NCBI RefSeq assembly: GCF_029623955.1 | Contig: NZ_JARSBP010000002.1 | Coordinates: 248,001 to 312,000, forward strand | DNA length: 64,000 nucleotides | Source of the DNA: Mycobacterium sp. 236(2023) | GTDB lineage: Bacteria > Actinomycetota > Actinomycetes > Mycobacteriales > Mycobacteriaceae | Direction of reading: 5' to 3' | Shown: positions 50,868-60,563 of the stretch, in pieces | Layout of the letters: each line of letters begins with the position of its first letter | How positions within the stretch are numbered: the stretch's first letter is position 1 | Notes under the pieces: generated by a model | What the model was told of the DNA's origin: nothing | Databases searched by the model: none | What the model saw: the letters and a program-made list of their open reading frames with translations, nothing else | Translations under genes and position numbers: made by a program

Positions 50868-51550
50868 TGCGGACTCTGGGCTTGGTCGGCGGCATGAGCT
50901 GGGTCAGCACCGCCGAGTACTACCGCCTGCTCAACGAGGCGGCCGCCGAGCGGCTCGGTGGTCTGCATTCCGCCGAAATCCTGCTCGCATCCGTTGATTT
51001 CGCCGAGATCGAAGAACTCAAACTCGCCGGTGACTGGGACGCCGTCGCCACCCGGCTCTCGGCCGCGGCGGCGCGCTTGGAATCGGCGGGAGCCGACGCC
51101 ATCGTGCTGTGCACCAACACCATGCACTACGTGGCGGAAGCCATCGAGCGGTCGATCACCGTTCCGTTCCTGCACATCGCCAACACCACCGCCCGCGCCG
51201 TCGCAGCCGCAGGATTGACCCGCGTCGGACTTCTGGCCACCGCCTTCACCATGGAGGAGGCGTTTTATATCGAGCGGTTCGCCTCCCACGGCGTCGAGGT
51301 CGTCGTCCCCGCCGCCGAGGATCGCACACGCGTCAGCCGTATCATCTATGACGAACTGTGCCACAACATCATTCGGGACGATTCGCGTGACTTCTACCGT
51401 GACGTCATCCGCCGGATGGACACCGAGGGGGTCATCCTCGGCTGCACCGAGGTGGAACTCCTCATCGGTGCCGACGACGTCGACATCCCGGTCTTCCCGA
51501 CCACGACGCTGCACGTGCAGGCGGCCGTCGACTTCGCACTGGAGTCTTAA
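50867..51550 (+). CDS. Aspartate/glutamate racemase-family protein
   Basis: Cofactor-independent racemase of the Asp/Glu/hydantoin family, 227 residues. The paired catalytic cysteines are in IVLCTNTMHYVAE and GVILGCTEVELLI; the fold starts with RTLGLVGGMSWVSTAEYYRL. It interconverts amino acid enantiomers, probably aspartate, though hydantoin or other acids are possible. ATG 50867 overlaps the YceI-like stop by one base, a coupled start; the frame open to 50729 is a shadow. Its stop overlaps the stop of the convergent MFS gene (TTAA). Confidence 0.85.
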   Translation: MRTLGLVGGMSWVSTAEYYRLLNEAAAERLGGLHSAEILLASVDFAEIEELKLAGDWDAVATRLSAAAARLESAGADAIVLCTNTMHYVAEAIERSITVPFLHIANTTARAVAAAGLTRVGLLATAFTMEEAFYIERFASHGVEVVVPAAEDRTRVSRIIYDELCHNIIRDDSRDFYRDVIRRMDTEGVILGCTEVELLIGADDVDIPVFPTTTLHVQAAVDFALES

Positions 51551-53127
51551 CGCACCGCGAGATAGTGGTGCGTGACGGGCGGCTCATCGGTGTAGTTTTC
51601 GACCGTCCGCTCGATGAGCAGGTCCTGTTCGGTCAGACGAGTGCGGTGCTGCTGCATGTGCTCGCCCCATGAGCGGACGATGAACGTCTCCACGAACGTC
51701 GACTCCTGCTCCACGCTGCGGAAGACCCGCCACTGCGCAGCGCCGGTGCGCTGCCGGGAACGTCCGAGAACCGTCATCGCCGCCAGGAACAGCTCCTCGT
51801 TGTCCGGGCTGACGCGGTACGAGCACACGATGAGGACCGGCCCGTCCAGCGGTTCGGGGTCGAAGATCAACGCGGGCTCGGGCCAGTGCGCCGACGGCGT
51901 CATGTCGAGGTTGCCGGTGTTCGCGTGCAGCGGCCACCACACGACGGACAGCGAGCAGACGAGCAGCAGACCCGCGCTCACGAGCAGGCTGGTGACTGTG
52001 GTGGTGGATTCTGCGAGCACACCCCACACCAGCGATCCCAGCGCCTGCCCGCCCATGAAGACCAGCTGGTACACCGACAATCCGCGGGCCCGCACCCACC
52101 CGGGAAGGCTCAACTGCATGGACGCGTTGAGCGTCGACAGCGACAGCAGCCAGCCCATGCCACCGATCACCAGGGCGACGAGCACGAGGGCGTAGACGTG
52201 GACCAGCGCCACCGCCGCCGCGGCGATGGCGAAGCCGACCGCCGACAATGTCAGCAGCATGTTCTGGCCGAACCACTTTCGCATCCGCGACAGTCCGAAC
52301 GCACCGAGCACGGCACCGGCGCCCAGCGCGCCGAGCAGGAACCCGTAACCCGACGACGACAGGTGCAGCTGGTCCTTCGCGATGACGGGCAGCAGACCCC
52401 ACACCGCGCTGGCCGGTACGACGAACAGCGCCGCGCGCAGCATGATCCGCCGGATGATCGGCGAGCTGCGGATGAACCGGCCGCCCGCGCTCAGCGCCGA
52501 CAGCGCGCGTTCGGTCGGAGGATTCACCGCGGGCGGGCGCCGCCACACGAACAGCACGATCACGATCGCGCCGAACGACACCGCGTTGAGGGCGAACACC
52601 AGCGTCGGACCCGTCAGCGACACCAGGGCTCCGGCAATCGCGGGACCGACCACGCGGGCCAGGTTGATGCTCATGCTGCCGAGCGCGGCGGCGGACGGAA
52701 TCTGTTGAACAGGAACGAGTTCAGGCTGGATGGCCTGCCAGGCCGGCATGACCAGCGCCTGCCCGCAGCCGATCATGAACAGCAGCGTCAGCAGCACTGT
52801 CGGGGTGGTGAGCCCGGCGCCCGTCAGCGATGCCAGCAGACCGACCCCGGCGGCCATGGCGGCCTGCGTGGCGATCAGCAGCCGGCGGCGGTCGATCAGA
52901 TCGGCGAGGACACCGGCGGGCAGAGCCAGCAGCATCACCGGCAGCGTCGTCGCCGTCTGCACCAGCGGTACGAGGACGGCGGCGCGCGGGTCGCCGACGA
53001 GCATCCATTGCGCCCCGACGGTCTGCATCCACGTACCGAGGTTCGACACGAACTGCGCGATCCACAGCATGCGGTAGACCGGCGACCGCAGCGGCGCCCA
53101 CGTGGAGATAGGGACCGACGACGTCAC
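51547..53127 (-). CDS. MFS transporter (EntS-like) with soluble C-terminal domain
   Basis: A 526-residue membrane protein. The first ~410 residues hold about 11-12 transmembrane segments of the MFS_3/EntS type (WIAQFVSNLGTWMQTVGAQW, LPAGVLADLIDRRRLLIATQ, GYGFLLGALGAGAVLGA), usually exporters of siderophores or drugs. The last ~110 residues (DGPVLIVCSYRVSPDNEELF, RVFRSVEQESTFVETFIVRS, VENYTDEPPVTHHYL) form a soluble dimeric ferredoxin-like (ABM) domain. GTG 53127 overlaps the upstream oxidoreductase stop by four bases (GTGA), so the two are coupled; 53262 is not credible. Substrate unknown. Confidence 0.85.
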   Translation of the reverse strand: MTSSVPISTWAPLRSPVYRMLWIAQFVSNLGTWMQTVGAQWMLVGDPRAAVLVPLVQTATTLPVMLLALPAGVLADLIDRRRLLIATQAAMAAGVGLLASLTGAGLTTPTVLLTLLFMIGCGQALVMPAWQAIQPELVPVQQIPSAAALGSMSINLARVVGPAIAGALVSLTGPTLVFALNAVSFGAIVIVLFVWRRPPAVNPPTERALSALSAGGRFIRSSPIIRRIMLRAALFVVPASAVWGLLPVIAKDQLHLSSSGYGFLLGALGAGAVLGAFGLSRMRKWFGQNMLLTLSAVGFAIAAAAVALVHVYALVLVALVIGGMGWLLSLSTLNASMQLSLPGWVRARGLSVYQLVFMGGQALGSLVWGVLAESTTTVTSLLVSAGLLLVCSLSVVWWPLHANTGNLDMTPSAHWPEPALIFDPEPLDGPVLIVCSYRVSPDNEELFLAAMTVLGRSRQRTGAAQWRVFRSVEQESTFVETFIVRSWGEHMQQHRTRLTEQDLLIERTVENYTDEPPVTHHYLAVR

Positions 53128-54143
53128 TCGGATGCTGACAGACGTTGGGCGACAGTGCCGTAGCGGTCCAGACGCTCGGGATCCGCGAACGCGTTGTACA
53201 GCACGAGGCGGGTCGCAGTGCTGCCGTACCTCTGTTGGAGCGCGTCGGGCAGGCCGTCCCACGTCGACTCCGTCGCGAATGTGGCGATGTGCTCATCGGT
53301 GATCTGGGCCGCCATGCCCGCGAGGTCGCCCGCCTTCTGCTTCTCGCGGATGCGTGCCGTTGTCCCCTCGAATCCGGCCTCGTCCCAGATGAATGCGTAA
53401 TTCGGGGTGCTGCCGTAGAAGCTCATGCTCGTCCGCACCAGCTCCCGCTCCCGGTGCCGCTCTTCGTCGGTGTCACCGACGATCGTCATGACCGGGACGA
53501 TGACCGCGATGTCGTCGATCGAGCGCCCAGACTTCGCAACACCTTTCGCGAGATTCGGTATCACGTGGCGCGAGATGTAGCCGGGCTCGCCGAGCGGATG
53601 CACGTGCACCCCGTCGGCCACCTCGCCGGCCATACGCAGCATCCACGGGTTGACCGCGGCGACATCGACCATCGGATCCGGCGCATCGATCGGGCCGGCG
53701 CTCCACTGTGGGGTGATGAAGTCGAGGTCGTAGAAGTCGCCGTGGTGGTCGAGCGTGCCGGTGCGAAAGGCCGCGAAGCACGCCTTCACCGCGAGCACGT
53801 AATCGCGCAGCCGGGGCCCGGGATGCTCGAACTCGGCACCGTAGCGCCGCACCACGTGCGTCCGCACCTGGGTGCCCAGCCCGAGCCGGAACTTTCCGCC
53901 GGTGGCCTCCTGCAGCTCCCACGCCGTCGCCGCGGTCACGAAGGGGCTCCGCGGGAACGCGACCGCGACACCGGTCGACAACTGGAGCCCGGGCGCCGCC
54001 TGCGCCGCCACCGCGGCGTTGAGGTAGGCGGTTCGGCCCGTCTCGGTGAACAGCAGGCCGGCGAAGCCCGCCGCCTGACTTCGCCGGGCAAGGTCGCCGA
54101 TCGACTGCAGTGGTTGCGGGGTCGTCATGACGTCGACGTGCAC
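53124..54143 (-). CDS. LLM-class F420-dependent oxidoreductase
   Basis: A 339-residue TIM-barrel oxidoreductase of the luciferase-like family that uses coenzyme F420 in mycobacteria. Family parts: DVMTTPQPLQSIGDLARRS, GFAGLLFTETGRTAYL, LSTGVAVAFPRSPFVTA, GKFRLGLGTQVRTHVVRRYG, VADGVHVHPLG, and VPVMTIVGDTDEERH. It resembles the subgroup TIGR03617. GTG 54143 is chosen with AGGG eight bases upstream; 54194 is unlikely. It is coupled to the MFS gene by GTGA. A role in modifying a compound that the MFS protein exports is possible but not shown. The gene is divergent from vapB. Confidence 0.85.
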   Translation of the reverse strand: MHVDVMTTPQPLQSIGDLARRSQAAGFAGLLFTETGRTAYLNAAVAAQAAPGLQLSTGVAVAFPRSPFVTAATAWELQEATGGKFRLGLGTQVRTHVVRRYGAEFEHPGPRLRDYVLAVKACFAAFRTGTLDHHGDFYDLDFITPQWSAGPIDAPDPMVDVAAVNPWMLRMAGEVADGVHVHPLGEPGYISRHVIPNLAKGVAKSGRSIDDIAVIVPVMTIVGDTDEERHRERELVRTSMSFYGSTPNYAFIWDEAGFEGTTARIREKQKAGDLAGMAAQITDEHIATFATESTWDGLPDALQQRYGSTATRLVLYNAFADPERLDRYGTVAQRLSASE

Positions 54144-54186
54144 GATTGGCACCCTACGCCGTGTATCAGACCAGGCGAAATAGCGG

Positions 54187-54214
54187 GGTACCATGTGTCA
54201 GGTAGAAAGGTACC
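54187..54214. promoter_or_regulatory. vapB operator and -10
   Basis: Two GGTACC palindromes (54187-54192 and 54209-54214) lie 22 bases apart, about two helical turns. TACCAT (54189-54194) is a -10 candidate overlapped by the first. AAAGG (54206-54210) precedes ATG 54218 by seven bases. VapB-type antitoxins bind such paired palindromes, giving autorepression. Confidence 0.5.
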
Positions 54215-54217
54215 GAC

Positions 54218-54463
54218 ATGGCACTGAACATCAAAGACGAGGCGGTCCACGAGGCCGTCAGGCAACTTGCGACGTTGACCGGCGAGTCGCAGGCGCAGGC
54301 CGTCGCCACCGCTGTGCGCGAGCGCCTGGCCCGTGTGGAGCAGGACGACCTTTCGGAACGGTTGCGTGTCATCGGCCGCGAGACGGCGCGCAGGATCGCG
54401 CCCGAGAGCCGAACACGGGACCACGGCGAATTGCTCTATGACGACCGGGGTCTCCCAGGATGA
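54218..54463 (+). CDS. vapB: VapB-family antitoxin
   Basis: An 81-residue antitoxin of the Rv0623/PSK type. It starts [20 protein letters not shown], with a ribbon-helix-helix-like DNA-binding N-terminus ([19 protein letters not shown]), followed by a C-terminal toxin-binding tail ending [13 protein letters not shown] 54218 has AAAGG seven bases upstream. Its stop overlaps the toxin ATG by four bases (ATGA), the usual coupling of toxin-antitoxin pairs. It binds VapC and represses its own promoter, for which paired palindromes are seen upstream. Confidence 0.9.
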   Translation: MALNIKDEAVHEAVRQLATLTGESQAQAVATAVRERLARVEQDDLSERLRVIGRETARRIAPESRTRDHGELLYDDRGLPG

Positions 54464-54855
54464 TCGCCGACACGTCGGCGATCCTCGCCGTACTGGTGGA
54501 CGAGCCGGACGCCTCGAGCTACACCGACGCGATCGCGCGGGCCGATGTGTGCCGACTGTCTGCGGCCGGGTATCTCGAATGCGGCATCGTGCTGGATTCC
54601 TACCGCGATCCAATCGTCAGCAGGGCGCTCGATGCGTTCCTCGACGAGGCCGGCTTCGTCATCGAGCCCGTGACCGAACGCCAGGCCGGGCTGGCGCGTC
54701 AGGCCTACGCAGACTTCGGGAAGGGAAGCGGACACGCGGCAGCGTTGAACTTCGGTGATTGCCTGTCCTACGCATTGGCGCTCGATCTGCGGGAGCCACT
54801 GCTGTGGAAGGGCAACGATTTCGGGCATACGGGCATCGCCTCTGCCCTCGCCTAA
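54460..54855 (+). CDS. vapC: VapC-family PIN ribonuclease toxin
   Basis: A 131-residue PIN-domain toxin that cleaves RNA, often tRNA, to stop growth. The acidic active site is complete: D4 in [13 protein letters not shown]40 in [10 protein letters not shown]100 in [11 protein letters not shown], and D120 in WKGNDF. ATG 54460 overlaps the antitoxin stop (ATGA). The stop TAA shares four bases with the stop of the convergent jetC gene (CTAA), so the module lies exactly where a jetD gene would be expected after jetC. The target RNA cannot be predicted. Confidence 0.9.
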   Translation: MIADTSAILAVLVDEPDASSYTDAIARADVCRLSAAGYLECGIVLDSYRDPIVSRALDAFLDEAGFVIEPVTERQAGLARQAYADFGKGSGHAAALNFGDCLSYALALDLREPLLWKGNDFGHTGIASALA

Positions 54856-57800
54856 ACCCCGGCGGGCACCTTCGCGTTCGCCCGCATCTCGCGGCGCAAC
54901 GCCCCGAACTCCGAGATCGTGCGCGTCGCCACGGTGGCCACCGGCCGCGCGTTGCGGCCCGTCGCCTCCGTCTTGCTGACCATCACCACGCTGTCGATGT
55001 AGGGCTGGATCGTCGTGGCGTTCTGCACCGTCGCGACGATCACCAGCTGGAAGCCGAACTTCCGGAACGCCTGCAGCGCCTGCTGCGCGAACTGCGGATC
55101 CGACTTGCTGAACGCCTCGTCCAGCATCAGCTGCGCGAAAACCGGCCTGTTGTCCGAACTTTCAGGGCTCGCCAGGTTGAAGCTCAGCGCCCCCGCGAGG
55201 CAGAAAGCCATCAGCTTCTCCTGCTCGCCACCGGAGTTGTCGCCGGCGTTGCTGTGCGTGCGGATCAGTTCTTCACTCGCCACATCCCACTCGGCGCAGT
55301 CGAACGTGAACCGGTTGCGGACATCGAGGGCATCCCGCGTCCACGCCTTGTCCTCCGGCGCCGTCGACGCCAGCCGGTTGCGCAACCGCAGAATGTCGGC
55401 GTACTGATCGAGGATCGCCTGCTTGTCGCCCAGGCCGACCTCGGCGATACGCCGCGAAATGGCCCGCACGATCTCGGTCAGCTCCGACACCGCCGTCAGG
55501 CTGCGCGGCGTCGCCCGCAGCGTCAGCCGGGTGCCGCGGTTGAACTCCACAGCGCCCAAACCCGTGTTGACGCGGTCGATCTGGTCGCTGATCCGGCGGG
55601 CCTCCTGCTCGGCGACGCGGTGCAACGTCAGGATGGCGTCGGGCGCCTGCTCGGTGACCAGCCGCATCATCCGCTCGTACGCCTCGGGCAGCTCGCGCTC
55701 GTCGATGTGCCGGCATAGCGCCACGTAGTCGTGTACCCGCTCATCGAAGTTTTCCGAATCGTTCGGCACGGCGTCGGGGAACGACGTGTCGAACGTGTTC
55801 AGGATGCGCGCGAGCTCGTCGTAGGAACGCCGCCTGCTCTCGCGCAGCTGCTCGCGCTCCTTCTTGATCGCGCTGAACAACGCGTCGCGGTGTGGCTCCG
55901 GCTCCAGGAGCTCGAGGCTGACCGGGATGTGGCCGGCGTATCGGCTCAGCAGCTCCGTCAGCGGCTCGGACACGAACGCCGGCTGCAGCCGCTCCGACAA
56001 CTCCAGCAAGCGGGTGCGGCGCTCGTCGAGGTCGTCGCGTCGGGTCTGGATCGCGCCGCGGCGGGTCATCAATTTCTGGATCTGCGACCAGCATTCGTCC
56101 GCACGGGCGTTGAGCGCCTCGATGTCGGGATGGTCGGCCAGCAGCAGCTCGTACTGCTCGCGCAGCCGGTCGGCATGCCCGTCGGCGGTCTCGATGTCGA
56201 TCTGGCTCCACTGCGGGAACTGCTCGCAGATCGCTTTGCACGCCGCCGCACGGTCCCGCCACTGCTGACGCTGGGCGGCGATGTCATCGGCTGTGCGGCG
56301 CGCCTTCTGGTAGGTTTCCTCGGCTGCAGCCAGGTCCACGGTCAGCGCGTTGATCTTGGCCGACACGTCACCCTGATACAGGTAGTCGGACTGCTTCAGC
56401 GGCCGCCGGTCGTCCTTGATCGCGAGACGTTCCGAGTCCTTGTAGAGACCGGTGTCGGTCACCGCGCGCCGGAACCGCGCGAACACGTCTGGGGTGTCGA
56501 CGCAGATGTGGTCACCGGCGGCGGTGACGACGTCGACGGCCTCGGCCGCGCACGGATGCTTCGGGTCGACGGCGAACAGCTTGCCCGCCAATGTGTTCGG
56601 CTCCGGATCCACGGGTTCGGCACCGAGGAACTTCGCCCGCACATGATGCAGCTGCAGCCGGCCGCGCATGTTCGTCTCGTTGACGAACTGCAACACCTTC
56701 GTCCAGTGCTGGTCGGGGACCATCAGGCGCAGGCCCACACCCCGCAGCACCTTCTCCACGGCAGTGCGCCACCGGGTCTGGTCGGCACGCAGATCCATCA
56801 GCTCGGCGATGTAGGGCAGCTCCGCAGCGTCGACATCGACGGCGGCGCAGATCTGTTCGCGCATCATCAGCGCGAACTCGGGCAGTGCCGAGCCGACGTG
56901 CTCGACGCGCTTGAGCTCCTTGGCCGCCTCGTCGCGGGCCATGCGGGCGGCCTTCTGCGCGTACTCCGCATCGGTGGAGGCCTCGCGGTGGCGTTCGACC
57001 TTCGCCAGCAGCTCGGTGGCCTCGGCGAGTAGTTCTTCCCGCAGGTTCCAGAACTGCTCGGCGGTGCCGGGGATGTCGATCTTCTGCGCGGTCAGCATGT
57101 CTTCGTAGGCGCCCCGCCGGCGTGACACCTGCTCGGCCTCGGTCTCGGCGGCGGTCACCTGCGACTGCAGCGGGCCGATGCTCGCGCTGGAGCCGCTGAT
57201 CTGGGCGTTGAGCGAATCAGCTTCGGCCTTGGCCAGATTCAGCGACCGCGTGACGTCCTCGTACTCGTTGTCGAGCTGGTCGATCGTCGAGTCGAGTTGC
57301 TCGATCTGGGTGGGGCACTGTGCGAGCCGGACGTGATCGGTGTAGGCCCGCACCATCGGCAGATCCACCAGGTCGATGATGCCCAGGTCTGTGGACTCCG
57401 AGGCGTAGCGGTGCTGGATCTTCTCGATGTCACCGAGGATCTTGCGCTTCTTCTGGGCGACGGCGAGCAGTTCGCGTGCCTCGACCAGCGGGTCGATCTG
57501 CTTGAGGGCTTCGGGCAGCCGGCTGAGGCTCTCGGGCTCGTCGAGCATGAACTCGCGGACGAACTGTTCCAGCCCGCCAACGCTTTTCAGCGACTTCGCC
57601 TTACCGAGCAGCTGCTGGGCCGCATCCGAGGCGCGGATGCCGATGGTGGCGTACAGCTGGGCAAGATACTGCGACTCCACTTTCGTGGTGAACCGCCAGC
57701 CGTGGTCCTTGAACACGCCCGTGTCGAATCTTCCTGCGGCCCAATGGTTGCAGACGTCCTCGATGTCGAGGTCGCCGTCGCCGAGCACGAACCGGCTCGA

Positions 57801-58214
57801 CGAGTCGTTGCGCGACTCGCCCGTCAGCCACTTCAGCACCAGGCCCGTGACGGTGCGTCCCGAATCGCTGGCGTAGGTGACCGCCACCGCGGACCACGCC
57901 GTGCCGTCGCCGCGCAGGTACATCACGCGGCTGGTGCCACCATCGCTGCGCTGCCCCCACGCGCCGCGGACGTACTTGTCGACGGTACGTCGCCCCGCGC
58001 TGGAACCCGCCGCGGTGTTGTCGCCGGAGGCGTTGAAATTGCGGCGGTTGAATGGCAGGAAGCCCAGTGAAATCGCGTCCAGCAGAGAGGATTTACCGCT
58101 ACCGGAAGCGCCCGCGATCAGCGCGCCGCCCTCGCTGAACGGGATGTCGTGGTAGCCGTCGAAGACGCCCCAGTTGATGATCTGCAGACGCGACAGGTGG
58201 AACTGCTCAGTCAA
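54852..58214 (-). CDS. jetC: JetC: SMC-like ATPase of Wadjet (EptC/MksB)
   Basis: A 1120-residue SMC-type ATPase of the JetC/MksB/EptC class, the loop-extruding motor of Wadjet plasmid defence. Walker A is GASGSGKSS (35-43); the signature SGGEQEK (about 994-1000), Walker B LMLDEAF (Asp1032-Glu1033) and D-loop SKSD follow near the end. Coiled-coil arms at about 275-480 and 640-790 flank a hinge region at about 480-640. The TTG start at 58214 overlaps the jetB stop by eight bases. JetC pumps DNA with JetA/JetB, and JetD would cut. Its stop overlaps vapC, so no jetD gene follows. M. smegmatis EptC restricts plasmids. ATPase parts are intact. Confidence 0.9.
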   Translation of the reverse strand: MTEQFHLSRLQIINWGVFDGYHDIPFSEGGALIAGASGSGKSSLLDAISLGFLPFNRRNFNASGDNTAAGSSAGRRTVDKYVRGAWGQRSDGGTSRVMYLRGDGTAWSAVAVTYASDSGRTVTGLVLKWLTGESRNDSSSRFVLGDGDLDIEDVCNHWAAGRFDTGVFKDHGWRFTTKVESQYLAQLYATIGIRASDAAQQLLGKAKSLKSVGGLEQFVREFMLDEPESLSRLPEALKQIDPLVEARELLAVAQKKRKILGDIEKIQHRYASESTDLGIIDLVDLPMVRAYTDHVRLAQCPTQIEQLDSTIDQLDNEYEDVTRSLNLAKAEADSLNAQISGSSASIGPLQSQVTAAETEAEQVSRRRGAYEDMLTAQKIDIPGTAEQFWNLREELLAEATELLAKVERHREASTDAEYAQKAARMARDEAAKELKRVEHVGSALPEFALMMREQICAAVDVDAAELPYIAELMDLRADQTRWRTAVEKVLRGVGLRLMVPDQHWTKVLQFVNETNMRGRLQLHHVRAKFLGAEPVDPEPNTLAGKLFAVDPKHPCAAEAVDVVTAAGDHICVDTPDVFARFRRAVTDTGLYKDSERLAIKDDRRPLKQSDYLYQGDVSAKINALTVDLAAAEETYQKARRTADDIAAQRQQWRDRAAACKAICEQFPQWSQIDIETADGHADRLREQYELLLADHPDIEALNARADECWSQIQKLMTRRGAIQTRRDDLDERRTRLLELSERLQPAFVSEPLTELLSRYAGHIPVSLELLEPEPHRDALFSAIKKEREQLRESRRRSYDELARILNTFDTSFPDAVPNDSENFDERVHDYVALCRHIDERELPEAYERMMRLVTEQAPDAILTLHRVAEQEARRISDQIDRVNTGLGAVEFNRGTRLTLRATPRSLTAVSELTEIVRAISRRIAEVGLGDKQAILDQYADILRLRNRLASTAPEDKAWTRDALDVRNRFTFDCAEWDVASEELIRTHSNAGDNSGGEQEKLMAFCLAGALSFNLASPESSDNRPVFAQLMLDEAFSKSDPQFAQQALQAFRKFGFQLVIVATVQNATTIQPYIDSVVMVSKTEATGRNARPVATVATRTISEFGALRREMRANAKVPAGV

Positions 58215-58920
58215 GGCTGACCTCTACTTCCTGGTCGTCCACGGCCGGCCCGCCGGTGAGCAGCAGTTCGAACTGCTGCTGCAGCTCGGTGATGACGTTG
58301 GCCGTCATGACGGCGGTGATCACCGGGCTGATCGTGTAGCTGTTTTCGTCGTCGCGGCTCTTGCGCAGGATCTCCAACCCCGTCAGCCGGGCGATGGCGG
58401 CGTCGATGCGGCCGCCGAACGTGACGGCGTCGCGGTCGGTGTCGTTGAGGACACCGGCGAACAGGCCGTGCATCTCCTCCCGCGAGATCAGCACGTTCTG
58501 TCCCGCGGCGGCGCGCATCATCTGGGCCAGGTGCAGGGCCAGGATCGAGTCGTAGGTGCCGAGCGGTTCGCGCCGGAGAAGCTTGATGCCCTTGGCGGAT
58601 TCGTAGCGGGCCTGCTCGATGAACGCCACTCCGTCTGTTTCAAGTCCCACCCCCGTTACCCGCAGGATCAGGTCGAGTTCGGAGAGCCTCGTCGAGAGCT
58701 GGTTGCGGTATTCGAGCACCCAGGCGTAGATGTCGGCGTCGGACTCGGCGCTGATGTAGCGGCGGGTCAGCAGGTGCTGCAACGCCCAGCACGCGCGGTC
58801 GGGAAGCTCGGAGACGTCGCCGTCGAAGCGGGGTCTGCGCTGGTGCGGAGGCCGGGCGGTCTGGTCGACCTGCGGCAGTGACGAGAAGTCGATGTCAGGT
58901 TCAGCAGAAGGGGAAGTCAC
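58207..58920 (-). CDS. jetB: JetB: DUF4194 kite-like subunit of Wadjet
   Basis: A 237-residue DUF4194 protein, the kite (MukE/ScpB-like) subunit that links JetA and JetC. Typical segments: [30 protein letters not shown] ([21 protein letters not shown]), [20 protein letters not shown], and the winged helix end. GTG 58920 overlaps the jetA stop by four bases (GTGA) and is preferred; the frame continues to 59673 only as a shadow of jetA. Coupling to both neighbours indicates equal production of the complex. No unusual feature is seen. Confidence 0.85.
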   Translation of the reverse strand: MTSPSAEPDIDFSSLPQVDQTARPPHQRRPRFDGDVSELPDRACWALQHLLTRRYISAESDADIYAWVLEYRNQLSTRLSELDLILRVTGVGLETDGVAFIEQARYESAKGIKLLRREPLGTYDSILALHLAQMMRAAAGQNVLISREEMHGLFAGVLNDTDRDAVTFGGRIDAAIARLTGLEILRKSRDDENSYTISPVITAVMTANVITELQQQFELLLTGGPAVDDQEVEVSLD

Positions 58921-60371
58921 TCGGCAGCTCCGGCGAGGGTGGTCAGCGGTTCGGTGAACATCAAACGGGGAACGGCGATCTCGCGATCCTGCCCGTCCAG
59001 CGAACGGAACCGCACCGTCGTCGATTCGGCCGCGGCGTCGTTCGGTTGCTTGAGCGCCCACGACCACAGCACGATGACGTGGCCGAGATAGGCCCGCTGT
59101 CCTGCTGCGTCGAGCATGTCGACGGCGTCCGACAACGAGACGGGACCCTTGGTCACCGCGGCGTTGATCATGTCCGACATCGCGGGCGCGTCGACCTGCG
59201 TCGTCAGCGCTGCGAAGCTGGTGAGATCGACGTCGCCCTCGGCGGCGATCGCCGGCTTCGGGCTGGACAGGTCGCCGATCTTGAAGCTGAGGGCGCCGAC
59301 CGAGCTGATCGCGTGCCGGGCGAGGGGGATGTCGAGGTCCAGGCGTGAGTCGATCAGGCTGGACTTCAACAGATTTCGGGCCGCACCGATCGCCTCGTTG
59401 AGCTGACGGGCCACGCCGCGGCTCTGCTCCAGAGTGCCGAACGCGGTGAACCGCTTGACGCGCTGCGCGCAGCGCTGCTGGATGCGTTCGACCTCGTCGA
59501 TCTGATGGCCGACGAGCTCGAAGAACCCGGCCATCACCTTGCGCAGCGCCGGGTCCAGCGCGGGAAGCGCGTCGGCGACCGCGGCCACGTCGGCTTCGAA
59601 CTCCGCCCGCTGGTCGGGATCGTTGATCATCCGCAGGAAGGCGCGGTGACTGTCGCGCCCCTGCGAATCCCACGCCGCCTGATAGTCGGCATACATCTGG
59701 CGCTGCCGGTCGCGGTACTCGGTGTTGGTGTCGATCGGCTCGTCGAGAGCGGCGGTGGCCTGCTCGATCATCGACCCGTACTGGCCGATGTCGGTGATCA
59801 GCCGTTCCATCTGCATGGCGATGGCGCGGGCCTCGTCGTACGCGTCGCTCACGTCGACCTCAGGGCGCTCGCCCCGGTCGAGCTCGTCGAGTTCCTGATG
59901 AAGCTCGGCGATCTCCGCCTCGATGCTCTTGCGGATGCGGGCCGGGTCGTTGCCGACCTTGAGGGCCACGTGCTTGAGACGCGACGCGATGCCGTTGATG
60001 GAGCCGCCCGTGGCGATCGTGTCCTGGCGGCGCATGCCGCGCAAGAAGTCCAGTGCGCGGCGGGCGTCCTGCGTCAGGTAGCAGACGTTCTGGTCGCTGC
60101 GGGGATCGACGATGCGGTGCAGCCAGCCTTGGCTCGCCCACGACTTGATCAGCGCGAGGCCGGACTGCTCGTCGTGCAGGTCGGCCAGGTCGCGTTCCAG
60201 GCGCACCACGAGCGTGCTCTCCGGGGCCACGCCGTCGGCCAGGTGGCGCTCCATCAACGTCGCGTAGAGGCTCAGGTTGGTGGTGGCCAGCAGCCGGATG
60301 GCGCGGGAGCCCTGCAGGTCGCGGTTGAGTTCGAGCAGGTCGACGGCCGACAGGGTTGCGTTGTCGTCCAC
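58917..60371 (-). CDS. jetA: JetA: DUF3375 kleisin subunit of Wadjet
   Basis: A 484-residue DUF3375 protein, the kleisin-like (MukF) subunit of Wadjet. It shows the family N-terminus (LYATLMERHLADGVAPES), WLHRIVDPRSDQNVCYLT, an alpha-helical middle (IRKSIEAEIAELHQELDELD), and a long helical C-half with GHQIDEVERIQQRCAQRVKRF. It starts the leftward jetABC operon at a GTG with AGGAG four bases upstream. The 192 bases up to the next gene should hold the promoter. The product bridges the JetC heads. With jetD missing, cleavage of captured DNA would need another nuclease or does not occur. Confidence 0.85.
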   Translation of the reverse strand: MDDNATLSAVDLLELNRDLQGSRAIRLLATTNLSLYATLMERHLADGVAPESTLVVRLERDLADLHDEQSGLALIKSWASQGWLHRIVDPRSDQNVCYLTQDARRALDFLRGMRRQDTIATGGSINGIASRLKHVALKVGNDPARIRKSIEAEIAELHQELDELDRGERPEVDVSDAYDEARAIAMQMERLITDIGQYGSMIEQATAALDEPIDTNTEYRDRQRQMYADYQAAWDSQGRDSHRAFLRMINDPDQRAEFEADVAAVADALPALDPALRKVMAGFFELVGHQIDEVERIQQRCAQRVKRFTAFGTLEQSRGVARQLNEAIGAARNLLKSSLIDSRLDLDIPLARHAISSVGALSFKIGDLSSPKPAIAAEGDVDLTSFAALTTQVDAPAMSDMINAAVTKGPVSLSDAVDMLDAAGQRAYLGHVIVLWSWALKQPNDAAAESTTVRFRSLDGQDREIAVPRLMFTEPLTTLAGAAE

Positions 60372-60563
60372 CTGGCTCCTGAATCTCTATGAATTGTGTC
60401 GTTCCGGAGGCCCCAACATAGGCCACCGCGGGGACATCGCCGGTCTCCGGGAGCGAGTGTCGCGGGGATTCCCGATGGGCTGTGTGACGCGTGTGACCAG
60501 CGGGATTGCAGTGTGTTCTGGGGCTTTCGCGAGAGCGTCACCACGGTCGTGAGATGGCAGGAA

